Shown here piece by piece: positions 6,037-12,580 of a stretch of 14,241 bases of DNA (position 1 is the stretch's first letter; the number at the start of each line of letters is the position of its first letter). Made by a program: the position numbers and the translations under genes. The DNA lies in the NCBI GenBank assembly GCA_023433685.1, contig JAEYUD010000041.1, positions 1 through 14,241 on the forward strand, written 5' to 3'. The notes below the pieces were generated by a model, which searched no databases, had not been told where the DNA came from, and saw only the letters and a list, made by a program, of their open reading frames with translations. Origin of the DNA: Bacteroidota bacterium. GTDB taxonomy: Bacteria > Bacteroidota > Ignavibacteria > Ignavibacteriales > Ignavibacteriaceae.

Positions 6037-6418
6037 ATTAAAACTTTCTTAAAATGATTTTGAAGATATGAATTCTACAACCGGAAAGCAAATAGAGTTT
6101 CAGAAGCGGAGGTTGTGCGGTGAAAAAAGGATCGTCCACTCCCTGAGTTGCAACATGTATCACACCCGGGTTATTTTTAAAAATTTTGCTTGCTATTAGC
6201 ACCATAATTGTATAACTTTAAACGTCGTGTTTAATGTATGTTCATTAATCGATTTTGAGACTGCCTTTTGAAAATCTTCGGTCATCATCACCCGAAATTA
6301 TTCAAGGTTCTGTCGAGTAGTGGGACCGGAGACCTCCTCCTGTCCTGCAGCACTTCTTCAAAAGATGCCCCGGTCGATAGTAGAGAAAGTTCTTTCACTA
6401 TTTCGAAAGGTTCTGAAG
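6037..6418. other. 382-base intergenic stretch
   Basis: I see no convincing gene here. A frame runs from 6320 into the next gene, but its residues before 6419 do not look like protein and precede a signal peptide. One promoter candidate lies at 6190-6220. No hairpin, RNA gene or repeat stands out. Confidence 0.6.
6190..6220 (+). promoter_or_regulatory. Possible promoter for the Asp-box/LamG gene
   Basis: TTG at 6190-6192 is followed after 20 bases by TAACTTTA at 6213-6220, seven of eight matches to TAnnTTTG. The leader would be about 190 bases long, which lowers confidence. Confidence 0.35.
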
Positions 6419-8260
6419 ATGAAAAAGCTGTTTTACTTTTCACTTCTCATTCTGGCGTGCAATACCACTAATGCACAATGGATGCAAATGTCCAACGGAA
6501 TTATTGGCTCACCGAATGTGTTCACAATAATTGAATTCGCCGGCTATCAATTTGCTGCAACAGATTCAGGGGTCTATCGTTCATCTGATTCAGGTAATTT
6601 GTGGTCACTTTCCGGATTACGGGGAACCCGCGTTATACCTCTGGCGGCAAACAATACCACAATTTTTGCCGGAACTTACAACGCTCCATTTGGTGCCGGA
6701 GCCGGAGTATTCCGGTCATCCGATAACGGTACCACCTGGTTATCCACCCCGGTTATAGAATCAAATGTTTTCTCACTCGCTGCAAGTGGTAACACCGTGT
6801 TCGCGGGAACAAGTGGCGGGCTTCTGAGATCAACAAACAACGGACAAACCTGGGCCTCAGCCTCCTTGTCTCAATTAGTGAATTCACTTCTAATTATTGG
6901 TAACACTGTGTTCGCCGGAACATATCCTGCCTTGTTCGTTTCCAGGGATAATGGAAACACCTGGTCACAAACCACGCTGACCAGTTCAGTCAACTCGTTG
7001 ATAAACCACGGTGGATTACTTTTTGCCGGTACTTATGCTTATGGTATATATACATCTTCCGATAATGGAGTTACATGGCAACATAACCAATTTAACTCGG
7101 GAAGTATAAGCCAACTGCTCGCTGTAGGGAACATGGTGGCAGCAGCAACGAATGGTTACAGTTGTTATGGAGTTTATGTCTCAACCAATTCGGGAGCTTC
7201 ATGGCAATTGAAGAATGATGGAATTACCGGTAACACAGGTACCCTTTCGCTGAATGCAAACTCCCAATATTTATTTGCGGGAGTAATGAACAGCACCTCA
7301 ATATGGCGACGAAATTTGAGCGAACTTACGCCAATTCCAACACCCGGGCTAATAGCCTGGTATCCGTTCAACGGGAACGCGAACGATGTGAGCGGAAATA
7401 ATTACAATGGTGTCGTATATGGAGCAACACTCACTTTCAACAGGGCCGGTACACCTAACTCTGCCTATCACTTCAATGGAACGAGTGACTATATAGATAT
7501 CCCGGGTACAAACCAGTTGCATTGTACCAGCGGACACACTCTTGCCTCGTGGGTCAGATTCACCGTTTCAGACGGGCTGAGGACAATAGTCGGGAAGCAC
7601 ATTTCCGGCTACGGAAATGGTTTCTATCTAATGCTGCGTCCTGCTCCAACTGTTGAGTATTTCATGAGTTCTGAACCGGGATTACAATCGTACGGTAATT
7701 ATAATGATGGCAACTGGCACTTCCTGACCGGTGTTTTTGATGGACAGGAAATGAAGCTATACATCGACGGACAGTTGAAAGCCTCGCAAGCCCGATCTTA
7801 TTCCAGTACAAACGATTCAACTTTACTTATCGGTAAACATCATTCAGGTGTGGCGACTGACTTTTTTGCAGGGGATATCGATGATATCCGTTTTTTCAAC
7901 ATCCCCCTCTCGGAAACTGAGGTGCTGCAACTCTACAACGAACCTACCGGATTAACGGACGAGAGCCTCAATGTTCCGACGGGGTTGACTGTTTCTCAAA
8001 ACTTCCCTAATCCGTTCAATCCATCCACATTGATCCGCTATTCGATCCCCACAGAGAGCAGGATCGTGGTTACACTAAACGATATTACAGGTACCGAAGT
8101 TAAAAGGATTCTCGCCGGTGTGGAAAGTGCCGGCTATCATGAGATATTACTTGATGCTTCCAACCTTCCCTCAGGACTGTACTTCTGTACTATCGGGGTA
8201 CATCCTTTTTCTGACGGAATACCGGCAAAGAAAACCATCAAAATGATTTTGCTCAAATAG
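6419..8260 (+). CDS. Secreted Asp-box propeller / LamG-like protein with T9SS sorting domain
   Basis: The product (613 residues) starts with a signal peptide, MKKLFYFSLLILACNTTNAQ, preceded by AAAGG eight bases upstream; the frame extends up to 6320 but that part is not protein-like. Residues about 50-265 hold six Asp-box (BNR) motifs of the form S-x-D-x-G-x-x-W: RSSDSGNLW, RSSDNGTTW, RSTNNGQTW, VSRDNGNTW, TSSDNGVTW and VSTNSGASW. They are spaced about 35-45 residues apart and alternate with VFAGT-type strands, so this is probably a beta-propeller. Residues about 310-510 form a LamG/concanavalin-like jelly roll (GLIAWYPFNGNANDVSG, WHFLTGVFDGQEMKLYIDG, GDIDDIRFFN). The last 80 are a T9SS type A domain (SQNFPNPFNPST, ending KMILLK). 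It should be displayed on or released from the cell surface. Asp-boxes are structural, and no sialidase active site is visible; adhesion or carbohydrate binding is a guess. Confidence 0.85.
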   Translation: MKKLFYFSLLILACNTTNAQWMQMSNGIIGSPNVFTIIEFAGYQFAATDSGVYRSSDSGNLWSLSGLRGTRVIPLAANNTTIFAGTYNAPFGAGAGVFRSSDNGTTWLSTPVIESNVFSLAASGNTVFAGTSGGLLRSTNNGQTWASASLSQLVNSLLIIGNTVFAGTYPALFVSRDNGNTWSQTTLTSSVNSLINHGGLLFAGTYAYGIYTSSDNGVTWQHNQFNSGSISQLLAVGNMVAAATNGYSCYGVYVSTNSGASWQLKNDGITGNTGTLSLNANSQYLFAGVMNSTSIWRRNLSELTPIPTPGLIAWYPFNGNANDVSGNNYNGVVYGATLTFNRAGTPNSAYHFNGTSDYIDIPGTNQLHCTSGHTLASWVRFTVSDGLRTIVGKHISGYGNGFYLMLRPAPTVEYFMSSEPGLQSYGNYNDGNWHFLTGVFDGQEMKLYIDGQLKASQARSYSSTNDSTLLIGKHHSGVATDFFAGDIDDIRFFNIPLSETEVLQLYNEPTGLTDESLNVPTGLTVSQNFPNPFNPSTLIRYSIPTESRIVVTLNDITGTEVKRILAGVESAGYHEILLDASNLPSGLYFCTIGVHPFSDGIPAKKTIKMILLK

Positions 8261-8280
8261 TCTATAAAATTTGCTCTCAC

Positions 8281-8317
8281 GGGAGGATATCAATGATTCA
8301 ATTATTGTCATCCTCCC
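8281..8317 (+). terminator. Hairpin after the Asp-box/LamG gene
   Basis: gggaggat and atcctccc form a perfect 8-bp outer stem. After a 2x2 internal loop, caatga pairs with ttattg (one G-T) around ttcaa. It begins 21 bases past the stop codon. No T tract follows, so termination strength is uncertain. Confidence 0.5.
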
Positions 8318-8474
8318 CGGCTTTGACGCTTGCTTTATCTTGTGTGGTAAGAATTATTCCGCAAATTTTCACGCATTTTTTCCATATTATTAGAACCATA
8401 ATTCATTTCCAGTTTCCGCGCGCGACCTTCTGCTTCAAATCGCGGTGACACCTTAACCTTATTCTCTCCCAACC

Positions 8475-8489
8475 GGAGTTCAACTATTG
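8475..8489 (+). promoter_or_regulatory. Ribosome binding site and TTG start of the receptor gene
   Basis: GGAG at 8475-8478 lies eight bases before a TTG codon at 8487. The frame has a stop at 8454-8456 and no ATG or GTG before the signal peptide, so TTG is the only sensible start. Confidence 0.7.
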
Positions 8490-10712
8490 AGATATTTTCT
8501 ACTGCTACTGCTGTCCCCATTTCTCCTCTTCTCACAGGCTACAAACGACGAACAATCTACAATTTTAAGGGGATTTGTAACCGATTCAACCAACGGTGAG
8601 CCTGTGATTTACGCGAATGTTATTATCAAAGGCACCAAAACAGGGGCCTCAACCAACACTTCGGGATATTATATCATCCCCTCCGTCCCGCACGGGAAGC
8701 AGACTGTTATCTACTCGATGATGGGATACAAACCCCTTGAAATGGTGGTTGACATCCCCGCGGGAAAGATAACCCAGATCGATGTGAAACTTGTGCCTGT
8801 TGCGTACACCACCCAGACCCTGACCATCTATGGTGAAAAATCGGTTGAAGAAAATGCCACCGATCTTGGTCTCGAGAAGATAACCGCGCAACAGATCAAA
8901 GTGCTCCCAAAGGGGGTGGAAGCAGATGTTCTGCGGACACTTCAATACACCGCGGGTGTAAGTACCACGGGGGATGTGACAGCGAGGTATTTCGTTAGAG
9001 GAAGTGACAATGAGCAAAATGTTGTGCTCTTGAACAAAGCCACTATCTATAACCCCTTTCACGCGCTCGGAATATTTTCTGTGGTCGACCCCGAGATCGC
9101 CTCTGCGCTCGAATTCCGAAAAGGAGGTTTCACTGCAGAGTACGGCGGAAGGCTATCTTCAGTGCTTGATATTATTACCAAAGACGGGAACAAGAACCAC
9201 TTCAGCGGTTCGGCAAATGCTTCACTTCTTTCAGCGAAGGTTGCCCTAGAGGGACCCATTCCGGGGGGCAGTTTTCTCCTTACCGGAAGGAAAAGCTATA
9301 TGACAGAAACCCTCAAAAAGTTTCTGAACAACAAAACTTCCCCCTTTGATTTTTATGACTACAGTTTCAAAGTAAACTACAGCAACCCTGAAATTCTCGA
9401 AAACTCAAAGTTCGTGTTCCACATTTTCGGCAGTCAGGACGATCTAAAGAATGATGATCCACAGAAAGAGGATTACAGTCTGCGAAACGGGGTTCTCGGA
9501 CTCAATTGGTATCAGGTTTGGGCATCCCCCATTTTTTCAGAAATGACCTTCTCTCTCTCCACTTTCGATGCCGCTGTAACCCCCAACCTCAGCGAGGCAA
9601 AAGACAGAAAGAATTCGGTCACCGATTTTTCTTCCAAATGGGATTTTACTTACATTTTCGACTCACGGGATGAGCTGGGGGTCGGGCTACAAACCACGGT
9701 TTTCAAATCAACACTCGACCAGGAGAACCTCCGCGGAACGCGCACCACTATCGAGGGCAATGGTGTTTCGATGAACATTTTTATCAAATATAAATTCATG
9801 CGCTTTGATGATTTCGGCCTCGATGCCGGCGCAAGAATTAATATGACCACCATTACAAAAAACCGTGGCGGATTTATTGAACCAAGAATAAATGCAACGT
9901 ATAAGATCTCTGACTGGCTCTCACTAAAAGCGGCATTTGGGAAGTATTCACAGGAAGTTACCACACTCGTCGATGAGAACGACCTTCTTTCGATATTCGA
10001 GCCCTGGATCGTGATCCCGGATTACCTCACAACTCCCGAAGCTTACCATTACATAGCGGGAGTGAAGATCGCCCCCGCGAACGGTGTGGTGCTTGAACTT
10101 GAAGGCTACTATAAGGATATCAGAAATCTTACTGACTTTAATGACATGAAATTCACCGCGAATGACCCGGATCTGATCCAGCTGAACGGTGAATCATACG
10201 GTTTCGAAGCCGACCTCCTGTTGCAGAACGATCTTTTCTACTTCAAAGCCGGATATTCACTCGGCTGGGCTTACAAGTTCCGTGAAGGTGTAAGGTATGC
10301 CCCGAGATACGATACCCGTCACTCGCTGAATACGATACTCGGCTTCAACCCGGGTGATGGCTGGAATATTTACATAACCTGGAATTTCTCAACCGGAAGA
10401 CCTTATACTCCGCTCGGTGGTTATGTCGACCGTTTTAGCATTAATGACTTCTGGAAACAGTGGCTGGTTCTGAGGCAATATAACCCGAAGGCACTTTACG
10501 GCACTATCAATTCGGAACGCTTCCCTCTCTACCACAGAATGGATATTGGCGTTTCGAAAACGCTCTTTATTTACTTTATGACCTGCACGCTCGATTTCAG
10601 CATTATCAATGTTTACGACAGGCGCAATATCTTCTATTTTGACGACAAAACGGGCGAACGCGTTGACATGCTCCCTTTTCTTCCTTCACTCTCTCTTAAG
10701 GTGCAGATATGA
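8487..10712 (+). CDS. TonB-dependent outer-membrane receptor with carboxypeptidase-like N-terminal domain
   Basis: This 741-residue protein is an outer-membrane, TonB-energised transporter. A signal peptide (residues 1-18, MRYFLLLLLSPFLLFSQA) is followed by a carboxypeptidase-regulatory-like beta domain at about 26-105 (LRGFVTDSTNGEPVIYANV, then TSGYYIIPSVPHG). A plug domain follows at about 115-230 (LGLEKITAQQIKVLPKG, YFVRGSDNEQNVVLLN, GGFTAEYGGRLSSVLDI), then a beta-barrel to the end (VQI). At 741 residues it is shorter than typical SusC proteins. Translation starts at TTG. The stop codon overlaps the ATG of the next gene, a DUF4249-type lipoprotein, so the two are translationally coupled and probably form one uptake complex. 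No sigma/anti-sigma pair lies nearby. The ligand is unknown; a link to the amylase's glucan products is possible but unsupported. Confidence 0.92.
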   Translation: MRYFLLLLLSPFLLFSQATNDEQSTILRGFVTDSTNGEPVIYANVIIKGTKTGASTNTSGYYIIPSVPHGKQTVIYSMMGYKPLEMVVDIPAGKITQIDVKLVPVAYTTQTLTIYGEKSVEENATDLGLEKITAQQIKVLPKGVEADVLRTLQYTAGVSTTGDVTARYFVRGSDNEQNVVLLNKATIYNPFHALGIFSVVDPEIASALEFRKGGFTAEYGGRLSSVLDIITKDGNKNHFSGSANASLLSAKVALEGPIPGGSFLLTGRKSYMTETLKKFLNNKTSPFDFYDYSFKVNYSNPEILENSKFVFHIFGSQDDLKNDDPQKEDYSLRNGVLGLNWYQVWASPIFSEMTFSLSTFDAAVTPNLSEAKDRKNSVTDFSSKWDFTYIFDSRDELGVGLQTTVFKSTLDQENLRGTRTTIEGNGVSMNIFIKYKFMRFDDFGLDAGARINMTTITKNRGGFIEPRINATYKISDWLSLKAAFGKYSQEVTTLVDENDLLSIFEPWIVIPDYLTTPEAYHYIAGVKIAPANGVVLELEGYYKDIRNLTDFNDMKFTANDPDLIQLNGESYGFEADLLLQNDLFYFKAGYSLGWAYKFREGVRYAPRYDTRHSLNTILGFNPGDGWNIYITWNFSTGRPYTPLGGYVDRFSINDFWKQWLVLRQYNPKALYGTINSERFPLYHRMDIGVSKTLFIYFMTCTLDFSIINVYDRRNIFYFDDKTGERVDMLPFLPSLSLKVQI

Positions 10713-11680
10713 TAAACAGATTTTTCGCCGCGGCAACACTTCTTTTATTTGTCACATTATTTTCCGGATGCGAGAACTCTTTCGATCCCAAGAAGAACTA
10801 CCAGGAAAAATATATGATCAACCTGGTGATCAAGGGAGATTCAGTAAACCAGCTCGCGGTAGTATCAAAATCGTATGATGTTCCGGGTTATAATCCGGCG
10901 GAGAACGGTGTAAGTCCCTTTGTAAGCGGGGCAAGGGTAACGATCGCTTCTACATTCTATGATTTGGCGTATACCTTCAAAGACACCGTTTCAACAGAGA
11001 TCGGCGGGAAGTACGGCTCTCCCGCGCCAGTTTATAAACTCAGTCAGATGAAGGCCCGCTCAAACGACACGCTTACCCTGCTTGCCACCATGCCCGATGG
11101 AACCACCCTTACATCCAAGTGTGTTGTCCCACGCGATCTCGATTTCCGCCTCTCCAAGCAATATATCTCGACTATCACCAGCAATCCGTTGGAGAAGGCG
11201 CTCACAATCCAGTGGTCAGCCTCACCTGATTACATCTTCGTTCCCCGGCTGACACTTTATTACGCCACCGACAAGAATGGAGTTGTGAAAGGTTACAAAA
11301 GGGAAATTCCACTTAAATATGTGGACGTGGCGGGTACGCAAAAGCCCCTCTACCCGGGTGTGACACGCGATAAAATTCTTGTTTATGAATACTCTGCCAT
11401 CAACAAAGTACTGCTCGACATCTCAGAAGGTGACAACGACAAATATTCTTACGTGATTCAGGATGCCATTCTCGAAGTGCTTGTGATGGACAAAAATCTC
11501 GGTAATTACTACGGCTCAACCGAAGGCTTCCTCGATGACTATTCCGTCAGGCTCGATGAAGTGGTTTTCTCCAATATTCAGGGTGGTCTTGGTGTGTTTG
11601 GAGCCTACCTCATCTCAAGTCGCAAAATGAACGTTGAAGATAATTTCGTACAATCTTTCGGCTACAGAAGCAGATTATAA
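10709..11680 (+). CDS. DUF4249-type outer-membrane lipoprotein, partner of the TonB receptor
   Basis: The 323-residue product has a lipoprotein signal peptide with lipobox LFSGC, the lipidated Cys being residue 21. The mature protein resembles the DUF4249 family of Bacteroidota: an early strand region (MINLVIKGDSVNQLAVVSKS), a segment like PFVSGARVTIAS, then KYGSPAPVYKLSQMKARSNDTLTLLATMPDG, and the C-terminal pattern SNIQGGLGVFGAYLIS, where the family usually has NI-x-GG-x-G-x-F. Such lipoproteins are commonly encoded next to a TonB-dependent receptor and may act as a surface ligand-binding lid, like SusD, though that role is inferred. Its ATG overlaps the receptor's TGA (10709-10712), giving coupled translation, and a terminator follows at 11691. 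Family assignment is from memory of pattern and context. Confidence 0.75.
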   Translation: MINRFFAAATLLLFVTLFSGCENSFDPKKNYQEKYMINLVIKGDSVNQLAVVSKSYDVPGYNPAENGVSPFVSGARVTIASTFYDLAYTFKDTVSTEIGGKYGSPAPVYKLSQMKARSNDTLTLLATMPDGTTLTSKCVVPRDLDFRLSKQYISTITSNPLEKALTIQWSASPDYIFVPRLTLYYATDKNGVVKGYKREIPLKYVDVAGTQKPLYPGVTRDKILVYEYSAINKVLLDISEGDNDKYSYVIQDAILEVLVMDKNLGNYYGSTEGFLDDYSVRLDEVVFSNIQGGLGVFGAYLISSRKMNVEDNFVQSFGYRSRL

Positions 11681-11690
11681 CCCTTCGAAC

Positions 11691-11728
11691 AGCGCCGCCA
11701 TCCCTTATCCGGCGGCGCTAACCCTTTT
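11691..11728 (+). terminator. Intrinsic terminator of the receptor operon
   Basis: agcgccgcc (11691-11699) and ggcggcgct (11711-11719) form a perfect GC-rich 9-bp stem with an 11-base loop, followed by aaccctttta. It closes the receptor/lipoprotein operon. Confidence 0.75.
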
Positions 11729-11740
11729 ATTCTCAATAAG

Positions 11741-11769
11741 TTGACTGTGGTTTGCAAATTATGTATATT
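11741..11769 (+). promoter_or_regulatory. Candidate promoter of the DoxX gene
   Basis: TTGACT (11741-11746) and TATATT (11764-11769) are separated by exactly 17 bases, a good fit to a generic sigma-70 promoter. The Bacteroidota TAnnTTTG form is only approximated here (TATATAAAATTTG further on). The predicted leader is about 125 bases. Confidence 0.5.
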
Positions 11770-11788
11770 ATGATATATAAAATTTGCA
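11753..11788. promoter_or_regulatory. Inverted repeat overlapping the DoxX promoter, possible operator
   Basis: TGCAAATT (11753-11760) and AATTTGCA (11781-11788) are perfect 8-bp inverted arms around a 20-base AT-only core. The left arm lies in the promoter spacer and the right arm near the expected transcription start, the usual position for a repressor site. Confidence 0.4.
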
Positions 11789-11846
11789 GCCTCTCCCTTA
11801 TTACCTGATCTATACAGGATAATAACCTCCGGGAACTATTCGCTCA

Positions 11847-11899
11847 ATAATAGATGTTATAACATATATTCATTCACAAAAAAAAGGAACATCTATTAT
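11847..11899 (+). promoter_or_regulatory. Leader hairpin covering the DoxX translation start region
   Basis: ataatagatgtt (11847-11858) pairs perfectly over 12 bp with aacatctattat (11888-11899), which spans the last bases of the Shine-Dalgarno (aaggaac, 11884-11890) and the whole spacer up to the ATG at 11900. The 29-base loop is A/T-rich. Folding would hide the ribosome site; the AU-rich stem could melt with heat or be displaced by a ligand or trans factor. Confidence 0.5.
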
Positions 11900-12319
11900 A
11901 TGACTGACACCGGATTATTGATTTTAAGAGTATTCGCGGGAGCGTTCATGGCATTTGGACATGGATTAGGGAAGTTTAGCAAGTTTTTTTCAGGTGAGGA
12001 GATTAAATTTCTCGATTTTCTTGGAATAGGAATGAAAGCAAGTTTCTTTCTTGCGATGTCGGCCGAATTCTTTTTCGCGTTGTTCATTGTGCTTGGACTT
12101 TTTACCAGGGCTTCCTCAGTGTTTTTAATAATTACCATGTTTGTCGCGGCATTCATTGCACATGGCGGTGATCCATTCGGTAAAATGGAAATGTCGCTTC
12201 TTTATCTTACAATATTCTCCACACTCTTCCTCACCGGCGGAGGGAAATACTCAGTCTCGAACCTTTTCTCCTCAAAGTTCGAGAACGGGAATAAAATACT
12301 TGCTTTCCTGACAAAGTAA
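11900..12319 (+). CDS. DoxX-family integral membrane protein
   Basis: This 139-residue protein matches the DoxX/DoxD-like family: four membrane helices, a Gly-rich first loop (RVFAGAFMAFGHGLGKFSKFF), the segment ASFFLAMSAEFFFALFIVLGLFTR, where the conserved Glu precedes a helix ending in GL-F-T-R, then FVAAFIAHGGDPF, and the final helix closing with LTGGGKYS. Family members have been linked to thiosulfate:quinone oxidoreductase in archaea and to redox or thiol stress in bacteria, but many have unknown roles, so none is assigned here. The start is supported by AAGGAAC ten bases upstream. The gene has its own promoter candidate, operator-like palindrome, leader hairpin and terminator, indicating a separately controlled single-gene unit. 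Confidence 0.88.
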   Translation: MTDTGLLILRVFAGAFMAFGHGLGKFSKFFSGEEIKFLDFLGIGMKASFFLAMSAEFFFALFIVLGLFTRASSVFLIITMFVAAFIAHGGDPFGKMEMSLLYLTIFSTLFLTGGGKYSVSNLFSSKFENGNKILAFLTK

Positions 12320-12330
12320 TAGTTTCAAAC

Positions 12331-12358
12331 AGGCTGTCTGCAAAGGGCAGCCTTTTTT
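12331..12358 (+). terminator. Intrinsic terminator of the DoxX gene
   Basis: aggctgtc and ggcagcct form an 8-bp stem (one G-T) around a 7-base loop, directly followed by T6. It begins 11 bases after the stop codon. Confidence 0.85.
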
Positions 12359-12371
12359 GTTATCCGTTTTA

Positions 12372-12414
12372 GTAGTGAGTAGCGAGTGGTGAGTGGTGAG
12401 TAGTGAATGGTGAG
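12372..12414. repeat. Heptamer tandem repeat, consensus GTGAGTG, about six units
   Basis: Units run gtgagta, gcgagtg, gtgagtg, gtgagta, gtgaatg, gtgag from 12375. The 7-bp period matches that of the array at 176-203, but the unit sequence differs. It lies between the DoxX terminator and the next promoter. Confidence 0.75.
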
Positions 12415-12428
12415 GATTCATACTTCAT

Positions 12429-12480
12429 TCCGCCGCGGCGGATCATACAAAAACTTCACAGTTCACTTCGCCGCGGCGAA
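12429..12480. repeat. Two CCGCGG-centred palindromes in related flanks
   Basis: tccgccgcggcgga (12429-12442) and ttcgccgcggcgaa (12467-12480) are perfect 14-bp palindromes whose centres are 38 bases apart, each embedded in acttca/cacttc-type sequence. They look like members of a small dispersed intergenic repeat rather than a terminator; no T tract follows either. Confidence 0.6.
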
Positions 12481-12504
12481 TCACACTTCACACTTCATAG
12501 TTCC

Positions 12505-12535
12505 TTTGCCATTTCCCAATTATTGCTTAAGTTTA
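12505..12535 (+). promoter_or_regulatory. Bacteroidota-type promoter of the beta-helix gene
   Basis: TTTG at 12505-12508, a 19-base spacer and TAAGTTTA at 12528-12535 fit the -33/-7 pattern TTTG-N19-TAnnTTTG with one mismatch. The leader would be about 40 bases. Confidence 0.6.
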
Positions 12536-12580
12536 GGGGCTGATTTAATCATCATCACATTAACCTAATTGGAGATCAGA

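Noticed and set aside
6320..6418. N-terminal extension of the Asp-box/LamG protein
   Set aside because: The 33 extra residues would precede a good signal peptide and are not protein-like; the ATG at 6419 has AAAGG at the right distance.
6419..7220. Sialidase (neuraminidase) assignment from the Asp-box motifs
   Set aside because: Asp-boxes are structural and occur in many propellers; no arginine triad or nucleophilic Tyr/Glu pattern of sialidases was recognised.
8649..9062. 137-residue minus-strand frame inside the receptor gene
   Set aside because: It is a shadow of the receptor coding sequence, with no start signals or motifs.
8487..11680. SusC/SusD starch-uptake pair working with the nearby amylase
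   Set aside because: The receptor is shorter than SusC, the lipoprotein looks like DUF4249 rather than SusD, and three kilobases with other genes separate it from the amylase.
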